DNA from: Metaphire vulgaris
Taxonomy: Eukaryota; Annelida; Clitellata; Crassiclitellata; Megascolecidae
Assembly (NCBI GenBank): GCA_018105865.1
Contig: CM030835.1
Location: 4,735,816-4,799,815 of the forward strand
Direction of reading: 5' to 3'
DNA length: 64,000 nucleotides
The notes under the pieces: model-generated
What the model was told of the DNA's origin: nothing
The model's input: the letters and a program-made list of their open reading frames with translations, nothing else
Database searches by the model: none
In this document: positions 1 to 11,459 of the stretch, in pieces
Position numbering within the stretch: the first letter of the stretch is position 1
Layout: every line of letters starts with the position of its first letter
Made by a program: the position numbers and the translations under genes

Positions 1-129
1 TTTCTAAATATTTTACGAGTACGTCCATAAAAAACATATTGCTGCATATATATACTATACTTGTAACGCGATGGAGACATGTAGAATGCTTGCCTTATCC
101 AAATATTAATAGACTAGTCAAGATCTAGA

Positions 130-344
130 CATGGGCGCCCGCAGAAATTTTTCCAGGAGGGGCAAAACACAATGGTCGCAGTTACATGACATAAATTTTT
201 CCAGGAGGGGGCAAAACACATGTTAACACAATGGTCGCGGTTAATATTTTAGCAAGTTTTTTCAAATTTCAATGTGAGATATTGGTATTTGCATTTCCCA
301 GGGGGGCATGTGCTCCCTCTTGCCCCGATGTGCGGGCGCCCATG
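130..344. mobile_element. hAT-type MITE with 8-bp target duplication
   Basis: The element begins CATGGGCGCCCGCA and ends with the reverse complement TGCGGGCGCCCATG. It is flanked by a perfect 8-bp duplication, GATCTAGA, at 122-129 and 345-352. Eight-base duplications are typical of hAT transposases. The interior holds an imperfect direct duplication (around 147-178 and 194-240, both containing TTTTTCCAGGAGG). It has no coding capacity, so it is a non-autonomous copy. Confidence 0.85.
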
Positions 345-352
345 GATCTAGA

Positions 353-904
353 CGACATCGATCGATATGGATTGCATTCTCCCCCCAACCAACCTCTGCC
401 CAAATAGTAACTATTCAGAAAGACGACAGTTCGAGAGTGGCACCATTGTCTCTGTAGTGAATACAGCAGATACCAATGCGATCTGTCTCTGTTATTTGAA
501 GCAATGCATAGACAACGCTGCTAATACAGAAAGAAAGAAAACTGAAGTCGTTCTTGTTATTTATTCTTTACTTTTTAGCTATGCTTCGAATAAGTTCTAC
601 TTTTTAGGTAATTCGAAGAAAACGACTATTTGGTAGCAATAGGGATTACAATCACTCCGCTGCACAGCTTGTCATAATACATTAGTTTGTCTAATGAAAT
701 GTATCGACTATCGAGGCTGGACCTACAGGTAAATAATTAATAAGGAATGAACTTAAGCAGGAATGCTTCAACTGTTAACGATGAGTCCCTGTGGTCGATC
801 ATTTCCAGGGCCTCATTCTGTATAGCCACTGGATCTGCCTGATCAGTTAGTCATTCTGATACTGGTCGGTGGAAGCTATACAGACTAACATCACTCGGTC
901 AAGG
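353..904. other. No gene seen
   Basis: An open frame at 367-636 exists but has no recognisable domain, no upstream context and ordinary AT-rich composition. I see no repeat structure here. Confidence 0.5.
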
Positions 905-959
905 TCACTTTCTTCGTGTCACTGATCGTGTAATTATTATTTCGCAGTTTTCTCTCCAG

Positions 960-1330
960 CTACCACCAGAGGAAATATTATGTTTGAGCGTCCGTCCGTC
1001 TGTCCGTGCGTGCGTGCGTGCTCGTGTGTCGCGAGGGACGCGAGGAGTAGGCGGCCGAGGCGGCGGCGGCCGAGCGCTCGACGCCGCTTCCTCGTCGGCG
1101 ACGGATAGAAAATGTCCGCGCACACCGCGGTCCCTCGATGGTCGGTCGTTCTCTGCACTTGGAGCCGAAAGTACTCAGCAACGGAAGATTTCGACGCTGA
1201 ACAGAAGCAACCTCTATGTCTGTCTCTTTGTCCGTCTGTCTGTCTCAGTCTCTCTGTCTTTTTCTGTCTATATCTATCGTGTTTCTCTTCCTCTGTCTGT
1301 CTGTCTCTCACTGCAGCTGGTCATGGTAGA
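960..1330. other. GC/CpG-rich patch followed by TCTG-type simple repeat
   Basis: From about 985 to 1160 the sequence is strongly GC- and CpG-rich with short CCGT/GCGT iterations. From about 1215 to 1310 it becomes a CTGT/CTCT-rich simple repeat. The overlapping open frames on both strands here are low-complexity (Arg/Pro-rich or Ser/Leu-rich) and mutually exclusive. The patch could be a promoter of an unseen gene, but nothing coding is attached to it in this window. Confidence 0.4.
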
Positions 1331-2162
1331 TAATTATTATCGGTCATTGTTTCCAAATGAGTTTTCTTCGTGTGCATTCGACTACCGGTACATGTTTTCC
1401 GTTTTTTCTGCATCGGAATTTGCGAAAAAGGTTATACTATGCCATACTACTACTACTGTACATCGTGTATTTGAGTTGATTCTCTTGTAATTGCTTTCCT
1501 CGTGGAACTGATGTCACCGTACAGTCATAAAACAGTTATCTATGGCCGCTATTAGCGCTACGTTAGCGACGGTTGAACGTCGTCGAGAGCTTAGATAGAT
1601 GCTAGGTTAAGCGTAAGGCTATTCTGTCGTCTGCCAAAGGCCGTTGTAAATCTCAGGGCTAAAGAAAAGAACAAACGATGCTTATATACGCAGATGCTTT
1701 ATTCTGCCAGCGGTTTCCAGATTTGTCTCGCCTGAAATTGTTACTCACCGGCGCGCCAGTGATGAGTAGTTACAAATTTATCTAATTAATTTGGATAATT
1801 TTAAATTATGCACTGAAATCGGAATGGTGAAAATAGGAGAGTTAGCTAAAAATCTGTCGAATATTTCTTAAAATATCGTTGATTTCTTACAGTTTTAATT
1901 TTTCTTCCGGCCCTTTGCATCAGCTTAAAATTACCCTTCTTAGTGGGCGAGCAATGCTCGATCAGTCTTATAATCAACCTAATAATGACCGCTAGTTTTC
2001 ATGCAATGGACGAAGTTGCTGTGTAACCTCCAATGATACCACAGTGGCGTGACAAATTCCGGAATCACGTGCCATATTTCGTCTTTCTCTGATTCACTGT
2101 TCCGTGATGAGATATGGGTGACAGAATGGTGAACATGATAGCTTAACATAGATACAGTTGAG

Positions 2163-2358
2163 CAGGGGCGTAGCCAGGAATTTGATTTGGGAGGGTATAA
2201 ATATTTTGGGTGGGTATAAATCTTAACTATAATTCTCTATAAACCGCATAAACCATATAAACCACATATAACGACATGTAAATCACATAAAAAACTTTAA
2301 GGTAGACTGATTGGGGGGGATATATATATCGATATACCACTCCGTCGCTACGCCCCTG
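2163..2358. mobile_element. hAT MITE, CAGGGGCGTAGCC family, copy 1
   Basis: The copy starts CAGGGGCGTAGCCAGG and ends TCGCTACGCCCCTG. It is flanked by a perfect 8-bp duplication, CAGTTGAG, at 2155-2162 and 2359-2366. The interior is AT-rich and non-coding. A second copy lies at 7875-8049. Confidence 0.9.
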
Positions 2359-2509
2359 CAGTTGAGCACATTATTTCTAAAGTTGAGTTCAGAAAATATC
2401 TGTGACAGTTTGAAAACCGCAGATTAGTTGGGTGTTTTCAGACTTCTGCACAACACGGCAATTAACGGTGCTTACTTTATACGCACATAGAAATACGTTA
2501 GCTCTAAAG

Positions 2510-2536
2510 ATGGATGGATGGATGGATGGATGGATG
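2510..2536. repeat. (GGAT)n microsatellite
   Basis: About seven GGAT units in a row. Confidence 0.9.
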
Positions 2537-2743
2537 AAGTCGGAACACTCATTGAGATCTGATCACGGATGCACACCTCTTCAATTAGGCGTCGATTAAG
2601 GTCAGTTTCTAAACGATCGTGGCCTGTGTTACTGTATTCCTACTGTATATCCTTGGTATAGACAGAAGATCGCACTGGTCTTCTTGTTTTTTTTTTACTG
2701 TAAGTACATTTCTGTCGTCTATACAGGCATACAGCCGGTTCCC

Positions 2744-3346
2744 GGAACATTCGGTACCGGAAGATTCGGTACCGGAGAATTCGGTACCAAAACTTTACTT
2801 GTGGAAGATTCGGTACCGGAACATTCGGTACCGGTTCGACATACACAATACACATAAGATGACGCCTCGCCTGCTGCTGGTATGTGTCCGCTTTAACTGT
2901 CGCGCGTCATTAGCTGATACCCAGCGTTCAGGCGCGCTTTTGCTCATCCCAGAGACATAATGGATGTAAACAGATGTTTAAACTCGCAATACGTGCAGGG
3001 AACTGGAGATGTTTAATGCGACCTTATAGGAAAGGCCATAGAATAGATAGATATGCTACGGTAGTACGTTTTACATGTAAAGCAAGGCAGGGTTTAAGCT
3101 AGACCGTTTCCGGAGGGAAAATTGACCCGATTCAACGGCTCCCGGACCGCTCCCACCCGCCGTGCGATTACTATCGTAGCTCGCCGTTATTTCCCTCCCC
3201 CGCGTTAGAACGGTCTTATCCGCCCACCCCACGGGGGCAATAAGGTGGCATGAGCCCCAGCGGGCCCCGCGCACCCAACGGTACCGAATCTTCCGTTCCG
3301 AATCTTCCGTCCCGAATTTTCCGGTACCGAATCTTCCGGTCACCAT
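2744..3346. repeat. Foldback structure with ATTCGGTACCGGAA arrays
   Basis: At about 2744-2842 a roughly 15-bp unit (GGAAGATTCGGTACC) is repeated five to six times. At about 3279-3346 the same unit recurs four times in the opposite orientation (GGTACCGAATCTTCC). The arrays flank about 440 bp of unique DNA and would form a long hairpin. The GGTACC core makes each unit partly palindromic. This looks like a non-autonomous foldback transposon, but I could not define its ends or a target duplication. Confidence 0.65.
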
Positions 3347-3622
3347 ACAGCCAAAGCAAATTTGAAAGAGCGGGCAAAAAGTGATCACGATTGGAAGTTT
3401 CAGTGATGGCTTCAATGCAACAACAGAATGGTGAATCCTTCAGAGAGTTGACATTGCCACGTGTAGTACAAAGAATTTCACTAATTAAGTTTACTCTCAG
3501 CAAGACCACTGGCGAAACGGATAAGAGGAGATTAGAACGCGAGATCTAGAATTCGTCGAACATCTCTCATAATAATTGTACATAAGCAGTTTTGCATACT
3601 CTATTTATCAACGAAAGCTGTC

Positions 3623-3709
3623 ATGAAGAGACAGGCAGCAGGGCCTAAGAAAGCAAAGGGCTCTCAGGACACGAAGGACAGCAAGACTTCTGCTGTCAAG
3701 TCCGAATAG
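3623..3709 (+). other. Small Lys/Ser-rich ORF, doubtful
   Basis: A 28-codon frame starts ATG AAG AGA and ends with TAG. It is rich in Lys, Ser, Asp and Gln and ends KSE, which looks less random than its surroundings. There is no homology I recognise, and no splice sites or promoter can be assigned. It could be a terminal-exon remnant or chance. Confidence 0.15.
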
Positions 3710-3754
3710 CAGATCTTTCATGAAAACAATAACAATAATTCATAATAATAATTT

Positions 3755-3798
<44 letters not shown>
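3755..3798. repeat. (AAT)n microsatellite
   Basis: About fourteen ATA/AAT units, followed by a second short run at about 3809-3823. Confidence 0.9.
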
Positions 3799-3799
<1 letters not shown>

Positions 3800-3920
3800 C
3801 CAACGCCATAATAATAATAATAATATCCAGCATAAGCTTATTTCACTCTATTTATTAATACGGACATTTGACGACTTGCTGTAAAAAGTGCGTCAGTGTA
3901 GCGGACGGATTGACTTGTAT

Positions 3921-4318
3921 CAGTTGGCGTAAACTTGGCGTCAACATTGGGGGGGGGGGGGGGTAGAATAACTTTTTAAAAGTTGACCCCCCAGAAATAT
4001 AAAAATCCCCCTCCATTATGGGGATCCTGCGTATTATGGTGGGGACTTAAAATCGCACATGAAATACGTCTTGACAAGCAAAAAGGGTCATCCTGATATT
4101 TTCCCCCTCTCCAAATACCATGACAAGCAAAAAAAGTCATCCGAAATGAGAGAATGCGGATTTGGCGTAATTCTGGCATCAACATCTTACCATCATGGGG
4201 TAGGATAGAACTTTTTACCATATAACCCAAAACATTGGGGGATAATTGATACTCTGTCCCCCGCCAATTAATTATTCGGGGGACCGTTCCCCGCCGTCCC
4301 CCGTGTTTTACGCCCATG
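3921..4318. mobile_element. hAT-like element with GCTTGTC motifs
   Basis: The ends are imperfect inverted repeats (CAGTTGGCGTAAAC and GTTTTACGCCCATG). They are flanked by 8-bp direct repeats with one mismatch, ACTTGTAT at 3913-3920 and ACTTGGAT at 4319-4326. Inside are a poly-G tract and two copies of TGACAAGCAAAAA. That motif also recurs in elements near 62 and 63.5 kb. Confidence 0.7.
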
Positions 4319-4326
4319 ACTTGGAT

Positions 4327-5670
4327 TGAGTAAGCCACAAAGGCGTTATCGCATTCAATAGAATCTACTGTATGTCAACGGGACTCTAAAGTACTGTCAG
4401 CGACGGTCTGTAATCTGGTCCATGCAAAAACGAGTAATATGTACAAATCGTAGCAAATCTATTCTACCAAATGTTTAACTGTTTGTGTTTGTGGCCAGCC
4501 GAGCCTTCGGAAATCAGCAATGTGGCATATGGCTAAAAAACCTCCGGAAAGCCGATCTATGTCATTAAATTTAGTAATGTAATGAGTTCGCAAGGAGAAG
4601 AATAAATCCGGTTTACGAAGGATCGAAGACAATCTTACTGTGCATCCGTGACTGAGCTTTTTACAGGCACGCAGATAAATCCACGGAGATGACAAAGAAG
4701 ATTTTACAACAGCAACGATCACCCGCTTATTTTGTCAGCACGAAAGGTTGATCGATAGAGACACTTGAAAACAGAGGCGTTGCGTATAAAGTGAAAAGTA
4801 GAGGTCCAACAAGAGCAGAGAGTCTTGGGAAACACCACAGTTTATCACTTCTAAGAAAACCAATCTCTCTGCGGTCTTGTCGGCTTTTTATAATTATAGA
4901 CCTCTGCAGTAAATCGACAGTCTTCGAAAGAAGAACCCCATTAGACATAGGTGTCAATAATTGATTGAAACGAAATCCTCAAAATCTACTATGATCAATC
5001 TAACGCGGTCTCGTCGTCCGTCCATCCGCAGCACTTACGACACAGTCTTGGATCTGAAAACTGCACTCCAAAAGAATTCCTCGGGAAGCAGAAAAATCAC
5101 CGGAGCTTCGACCGCTGTCGTTTCTAACCCTCCAGGGCCCTTTTTATTCCTCCGCGAGCGATGCAGTATTATTCCCCTCGGTCGGTAGACTTTATTATCG
5201 CGGACTGCCGCCGAATTTATATGGCGCCGTCGGCCCAAAGGGGATTTTGAAATAACCGAAAGACATCCGCTCATAAACCATGTGTTAAGTGAGTCGCGTC
5301 GATTCGCAGACGCTCTATTTTTGCTGGATAACTGCCGATAACTGATTGTTTGTCTGCCGAAAGCAGTCATCTGTGCAGACGTCTACTTTCTTAGGCGTGA
5401 AATGCCATTTTACATTGAAAGTAGACATGTTAAAAATTATATTTTATCTCGATTTCCTGATTAATTTTAAATTTACTTTTTTCCATATCGCAACATAATA
5501 ATGAGTCGAAGGCTAGCGTGATATAATTAACAGGAGACCTAACTGATGGACGAGTCAGTTTAAAGATTAAATAAAATTCTGAAATATAATTTCACAAAAT
5601 AAATTACTACACAGAATAAACTAGATTATTGCTAAATTTAGGCATATCTGCTGTACTCCCAAGAAATTTT
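4327..5670. other. Gene-free stretch
   Basis: Several short open frames occur on both strands, with none longer than about 110 codons. None shows a domain, splice context or codon bias that I can defend. Confidence 0.45.
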
Positions 5671-5673
5671 GAC

Positions 5674-5875
5674 CGTGGCCGGACAAAATGTCTGCGAACA
5701 AAATGTCACGGAGAAAATGTCACGGACATAATGTCATGGGGCAAAATGTCAGCGGACAAAATTTCACTGACAAAATGTCACGGTTTAGGGTTAGGGTTAG
5801 AGTTAGGATGACATTTTTTCCGCTGACATTTTGTCCCCATGACATTTTGTCCCCATGACATTTTGTCATAGCACC
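5674..5875. mobile_element. Foldback hAT-like element built of GACAAAATGTCA units, copy 1
   Basis: The element is bounded by a perfect 8-bp duplication, ATTTTGAC, at 5666-5673 and 5876-5883. It starts CGTGGCCGGACAAAATG and ends CATTTTGTCATAGCACC. About six GACAAAATGTCA-like units run in one direction. After a TTAGGGTTAGGG-like centre, about three to four run in the other, so the whole folds into a hairpin. Copies lie at 11781-11957 and, as a fragment, at about 34731-34800. Confidence 0.8.
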
Positions 5876-6108
5876 ATTTTGACTGACAGTTTCTAACGTT
5901 CAAATTTCTACCTACTGTAGATTTCTACCTAGATTCAGTTTTGCCACATGTTGAATTTTCCTATTCTGTGGACCTTGTTAATACAATAATGCTTAACATA
6001 TGAGTTTTCCGGGTTTCACTTTGAAAGGTTTGATTGTCAGGAATGCCATTTTCCTCATCTCTCAGAATCACAAAATTCGCTCGATTCGTTTTAAGCAAAA
6101 CACTTGGA

Positions 6109-6168
<60 letters not shown>

Positions 6169-6191
6169 TATTATTATTATTATTATTATTA
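6109..6191. repeat. (ATT)n microsatellite
   Basis: About 27 ATT units. They create spurious poly-Leu, poly-Ile, poly-Tyr and poly-Asn open frames. Confidence 0.95.
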
Positions 6192-6747
6192 TGAGCAGAA
6201 CGTATTCCGAACATCGCTGGCACGAATCTAACGCTGCTAAACGATTTTCATCTTTCTCGTCCACCGTCAGAATTCGTGCCAATTGCACACGGAATTAATT
6301 CGCATCGATTCGGCCTGGTTCGCAGGTGTTCTCATGGCCCTACAATTCACTCAGGCGCCTGCAGTCATTTGCGCTGAGAGTTACCGCCATCGAGATCTAC
6401 CGCCATCGGTTTTGCCCAGCGCAGCCACAAGTTCCGACGCCATTTGGCTTACACGTTAGAAATTGACGGTGACGTCAGCTGTCGTCTGATCGAGAGCAGA
6501 CGACATCCGTCGGTCGGTCGTCTGCTCGGCGACGCACACGTAGCCTATCGTTCCTCCTCAACACGATCGTCAATCCGCCCCCTCTTTGGAAATTAACATC
6601 GGCGGAACGAGGCTCCGCTGAATTACCCGGACGGTGATTAAGTGTCACAACCGACCCTGCACTCGAAGAAGACTCGCGAAATTATTAATTCGACGAGATG
6701 CACACGCGCTCTATAGTGCGAGCTAAAAGCAATAAATTTCGAAGCAT

Positions 6748-7014
6748 ACGGATTCAGACACGCTCACACACACACCCACGCACGCACGCACGCATGGTGA
6801 ACATACACGAGCAGGATGCCGGTGTCGTAGGTAGTAACGCGGGTGATCTTAACACTAGCAATCAAAAGAGATTCATCTCCTCGTTGGACTGTCATGTTTC
6901 TGAGAGCAGATGTTACAAGCGGACCAGTATAAAATATCAATCAATTCACGTGATCTAATGCTGAGCAAGCCAGCTGCGTCACTTCCAGGAACTCCGTTGT
7001 TTTGAAAATAACAT

Positions 7015-7051
<37 letters not shown>

Positions 7052-7180
7052 TAATTTTTTGAGTTTTGAGAAGCTCCTAAAGACACACTTATTTAACATC
7101 TCTTATAAGTGACTCCTTTGTAAAGCTCTCTTGACTTTAGCTCCAGTTATGTTACTGCGCTATATATAAGATTGTAATAG

Positions 7181-7231
<51 letters not shown>

Positions 7232-7305
7232 CATACGAGCGGCATTCTGCTCATGTATGTTCACTGTGTGTGCGTGGGTGGGTGTGTGAGTGTGTCTGAA
7301 TAATA
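6748..7305. repeat. Inverted repeat arms around a LINE tail
   Basis: About 65 bp at 6748-6823 (starting GATTCAGACACGCTCACACA) reappears in reverse complement at about 7233-7305 with some substitutions. The arms include CA-rich sequence but extend beyond it, through GTGAACATACA and GAGCAGGATGCC. The interior contains a LINE 3' fragment and two AAT microsatellites. Confidence 0.65.
7040..7232 (+). mobile_element. LINE 3' end fragment with AAT tail
   Basis: The plus strand reads FEKLLKTHLFNISYK then stop (about 7060-7110). That matches the C-terminal FKxxLKTHLF signature of L2/CR1/Jockey-type reverse transcriptases. It is followed by a short 3' region with GCGCTATATATAA and an (AAT)n tail at 7181-7229, as in L2-like elements. 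Only the last few residues remain. Confidence 0.6.
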
Positions 7306-7874
7306 TAATATAATATAATAATAATATACGATTTTTTGGTCAAAGTGCTGAAATGACAGATGTTGGCAGGCGGCGAATTCGCTGTGACGACGAGAAACAA
7401 ACGGATAAACGGCGTTTCAAAGAAAGGATGCGAACGATGGGGAAAATGATACAGGACCTACTGACATTGTCTCATAAATCCCTTTTCAAATATCTTCAGA
7501 GTCCGACGACAATTAATTGATTGCGAGGTGATTTGTTCTTCTGCTGCCCGCAGTTACTCGGGAGGTTGAACGCATCAAATTATCCGGGGTGGGAGGGGGG
7601 GCTCAGTTTCAAATCTTTGGTGATAGACGACACCCCACCCCATTTGTGACGCAGAATTTTGTTTTCGGGAGAGGAATCGGATTCGTTACTCGAGCAAGGC
7701 CTAACCCATTCGGTCCATCGGTCTCACACCGATCCGACCCCCACACTATTACGGCTTGGTCAAATAGAATATTGCAAAAGAAGAACCAGTATAAAATTTC
7801 AATCAATTACATGAGAAGTTTTACGAGAATCGATCCCATGCAATGCTGTCTATGAGAATTGTTTTTGCTATAGT

Positions 7875-8049
7875 CAGGGGCGTAGCCAGGAATTTGATTG
7901 GGGGGAGTATAATGTGATTTGGAGGTGGGGTATAAATCTTTAAAAACTTTTAAAATCTTAAAAAGCACATCAAAAATTTTTAAGGTAGACTGATTTTTTT
8001 TTTTGGGGGGGGGTATATATACCAATATGCCCACGTCGCTACGCCCCTG
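7875..8049. mobile_element. hAT MITE, CAGGGGCGTAGCC family, copy 2
   Basis: It has the same termini as the copy at 2163-2358. The 8-bp flanks differ at one base, GCTATAGT at 7867-7874 and GCAATAGT at 8050-8057. It is non-coding, with an internal poly-T/poly-G tract. Confidence 0.85.
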
Positions 8050-8754
8050 GCAATAGTACTGTACATTAAAAGCAGCAGATAAGAAGAGCGTGTGAGATGA
8101 ACGTGAATAATGAATGCAGTTTTCCATTTCCCTGGAAAGCTTTTGTGTTTCGAAGCAATAGCTGCGGCTGTTGTGTTTTTGAAAGTCGCAGATGTCAGGC
8201 AATTGTTTCGAACGATTCGGTAAAAACAAAATGATATGGACCGATGCGATTATAATGAGACGCTTCGACCCTTTGTGACACGTGTTTTACGATCGTTTTG
8301 CTAAAATGTCCATAAAAGCCTTACACTCACCGACCTTTAAAAAAGAACAGAAATGATCGTCATGGCATTAAACGACAAAGTTTCTCCATGACGCTTTGCT
8401 TCTACGAATCGCGAGACATAAACTACCGTTTATACAGTACTAATTCCGATATAATATCGTCGTGCTCATCGGATGGAGATGATTTGTTGTGCGCACATGG
8501 ATGCTTGGCATGACCTTGTCTCCTGAGCAGCACTGCGCGTCTCCGGGAGAAATACCAACGGTGCGTGTAACGAAGAAGGTCGCCAGACAGTTCCCGTTGC
8601 GGTGACTGATTTTCTTAATCATAAACTGCCGATAACCTTGACGCTGCTTTGGAAGGTTACTGTGTATGTGTAGCAGTAAAACACGAATCATGTCTGATAC
8701 CGTGACATGCACCTGCAGCCTAGATACCTTTGTGACGCCTATACTATGCGTCGC

Positions 8755-9165
8755 GCCATAAAAGTAACGCGTTACTTTTTTAATTACCGAAAGCGGTAAC
8801 GAGCTATGGTAGGCCTATAGCCAATTTACTCGCAAAGTAACTTTTTCCAGTAACTAATTGCAATTGTATGCATGGGCCTAAATAGTAACGCAATTCGACG
8901 CCAGTTGGCGACAATCGTCGATTACTGATGGCATTTGATGAAGCTCTTACTTGACAATCAATATTCTATATGTTAAAACTATTAGCACTCTTAATGTCTG
9001 GATTGAGTGCAGTGCAGAAAAGAACGTGCATCGGTTGCCATTTTGTTTCAACTAGTAGCGTGACCATAGTTACTTTTTCAAACAACTACAGTAGTAACGT
9101 AACGAGTTACTTTTGTGACTAACTGCATGGTTACATTTTAATGTAACGCTCCCTCCTCAGTACTG
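8755..9165. repeat. Degenerate repeat with GTAACGCGTTAC-type iterations
   Basis: AAAGTAACGCGTTACTTTT occurs near 8759. Further GTAAC/GTTAC motifs lie at about 8797, 8836, 8866, 9062, 9093-9117 and 9130-9152, in both orientations. The density and symmetry suggest a hAT-like element with subterminal repeats. No clean terminus or duplication could be fixed. Confidence 0.4.
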
Positions 9166-9914
9166 CATGGCACACACACACATACAGTTCTGGAATAAAA
9201 TATGCTTACAGCTTCTAAGGAAACATTTCGAATATTATTCTATTCTCCATTGCCCCGCCCCTACCCCGTATGGATTGGTGCATGTTGGTGAAATTATTGA
9301 GAAATAATTATACTCGTCTAGGCTATTTACTCATGCCTTTAGCCTATGACTTTTCGAATTTTAGCCATGATAAGAAATTTAAAAAAACAACATTTTATGT
9401 CTGGGTTGAGTGGGGGGGGGGGCACATGCCCTTGTGCCCCTGTAGACCCGTCTCTGTATTTCTACATCTCATCTTCGTCTGGTCCTAAAGTAAATTTGGA
9501 ACCTCTGGAACAAAAGACAAATAATGGAAACACAGTTGTCTTTGCGATCAACATGCGATTACATTGCTTTGAAATTCAGTTAGCATTGAACTCTGTGTCG
9601 TGAAACTAAAAGGATTTATGGGAAAATAATCGCTTCCCTCTGCTTCGTTGTTTCCAATCTTTAGCATTTTCTTTTCTAATTTCTGCTCACCTTTTATTCC
9701 TCTCCCTCCCCTCACGAAACCGCCGCACGTGAATTATAGTAATATGGCGCAAGCAATTAGATTATAACTTGATTTATATTACACGGTAAAAGATCATGCT
9801 GTATAGTAGCATCTTGATGATTTGAGTCTGTTCAAAATACCGAATTAACACCCGGCGCCTTGTTTGGTAACAGCTTTTCCTGGAAGTAAGAAAGAAGACG
9901 AGATCAGCTGATTG
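9166..9914. other. Upstream region of the GPCR, no promoter element assigned
   Basis: Contains a short CA repeat (about 9172-9182), a poly-G tract near 9411, and AT-rich DNA up to the GPCR start. No TATA box or upstream coding exon can be supported. Confidence 0.4.
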
Positions 9915-11169
9915 ATGGACGATGATGAGACGATGATGGAAGACAAATCGAATGTCAGCTGCAGCAGCAGCATCAGCAGCATCAGCAACTGTTCCGAATG
10001 CTTCTGTTCGCAGGTGTCCGAATACAACTGGACGAATGCGTCATCGACGATGCGTCACAACAATCGCTGGTATCCCTATCTGTGCACCTGCTACGACTTC
10101 GTCATAGAGGCGGTACTCATCGGCGCTCTGTGCTGTCTGGGCTTCGTGGGAAACGCCATCTCCATCGTCTGCCTCGCGGCCGACCGGTCGCGAACCGCCA
10201 CGCCGTTCCTCCTCATCTCCCTCGAACTCAGCGACACCCTCTTTCTCGTCTCCGTCTTCCCGTTGCGCGTCCTGACGTCCGTTCACACGTTCGCCGCCCG
10301 GATCCCGTCGTTCGAATCGGCCCGACCGTACGTCGGCAAGTACGTCTACCCGACGGCACTCCTCGCCGAAACCGGATCGATCTACCTGACGATACTCGTC
10401 ACGCTGAACCGCTACATATCCGTCTGTCATCCCTACCGAGCGACCAACCTGTGTTCCGTTCACTTCGCTAGACGTCACGTGACCGCGGTCGCTCTGTTCT
10501 CCGTCGTCTTCAACCTTCCGCGGTTCTTCGAATACGACGTCGTGCACAGCTATTCGCGCAACGGCGGCAGCCAACTGCAGAAGACGTGGATAATCGACAA
10601 CCGAGTCTACCGCATCGTCTACTCGAACCTTCTCTACATGGTCGTCATGTTCCTTCTGCCTCTCGTCTCGCTGGCCATCCTGAACACCCGGTTGGTGACG
10701 GCGCTCCGACGGTCGCGGACGAGGCGAGCGCGCCTGCTCAAGCACCCTTCGGAGTCGTCGCTGTTCCGGAGGCGGCGGCGGCGGATGCAGTCGTTCGGAG
10801 GAGGACATCACCCTGATGCTGGTCGTCGTCGTCATGGTGTTCGTCGTCACCCAGACGCCGGCGATGATCACGCAGGTCCTGCTGGGATCGATCGGCGGCG
10901 GCGGCGGCGACGACGACCCGTCGATGGACTGCCCCTACGCCTTCTTCTTCTTCGAGCGACTCAGCGACCTCCTGGTCGTCGCCAATTCGTCCATCAACTT
11001 CATCGTCTACTGCTTCTGCAGCCGACGCTTCCGCCAGATCCTCTTCCGGTTGGTGACCGGACGGGGGTCGGGCTCGCCGCCGGGGCGATCCAGCGTCCGT
11101 GGGACCCTGCCACACGGTAGACCGACTCCGCAGACGGGAGCCGTTGACAACGGCGTGTGTCAGCTGTAG
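9915..11169 (+). pseudogene. Class A GPCR, FMRFamide-receptor-like, with a one-base frameshift
   Basis: This intronless seven-transmembrane receptor would be about 417 residues if read across the break. I chose ATG 9915; the frame opens one codon earlier with TTG. The N-terminal tail is acidic and Ser-rich and has four N-glycosylation sites (NVS, NCS, NWT, NAS). TM1 carries GNAISIVCL, TM2 LELSDTLFL, the TM3 end NRYISVCHPY in place of DRY, and TM7 NSSINFIVYCF. These fit FMRFamide/myosuppressin-type peptide receptors. The first frame runs through TM5 and a basic loop 3. From about 10790 the homologous reading (ITLMLVVVVMVF, TM6) continues in the next frame. One extra base, most likely in the GC-rich stretch 10770-10803, explains this. 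All transmembrane segments are otherwise intact, so an assembly error is as likely as a recent pseudogene. GC content is far above the surroundings. The ligand is unknown. Confidence 0.8.
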
Positions 11170-11387
11170 CCCAGAGATTCCCATTCCGTAGGAGCCCCCC
11201 TCCCCCGACTGCTGCTGTGAGGTCTTTATATATACACGCACAGTATAAGAACCTGCATGACAGAAACCAGACTCATGCCAAATTGACTTCGTTTCACTTG
11301 CAGGCTACTGCACGATGAAGGTGCAGATGTCACTCGCCGAGTGACAGACCTGAATTCTAAGCTAATATAACTGTGAGGCGTTCTTAA

Positions 11388-11459
11388 CCCCTTAGCCGTG
11401 TATTTAACTGTAACTCAATGTAAAATGGACAGATATATCCAGGATCCCCAGTTAAGGGG
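11388..11459. mobile_element. 72-bp TTAA-flanked mini-element, copy 1
   Basis: The core begins CCCCTTAGCCG, ends CAGTTAAGGGG, and sits between TTAA at 11384-11387 and 11460-11463. TTAA duplication with C-rich/G-rich ends is the hallmark of piggyBac-type transposition. At 72 bp it is extremely short. It lies 218 bp downstream of the GPCR stop. Four other copies of identical length occur in the window. Confidence 0.8.

Noticed and set aside
984..1490. 168-codon plus-strand open frame
   Set aside because: Low-complexity Arg/Gly then Ser/Val/Leu composition from simple repeats; opposing frames are equally open and no domain is seen.
5035..5370. 111-codon minus-strand open frame
   Set aside because: No recognisable motif, no splice or promoter context, and an overlapping plus-strand frame of similar quality.
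5780..5812. Telomeric repeat tract
   Set aside because: Only about two TTAGGG-like units in the centre of a foldback transposon.
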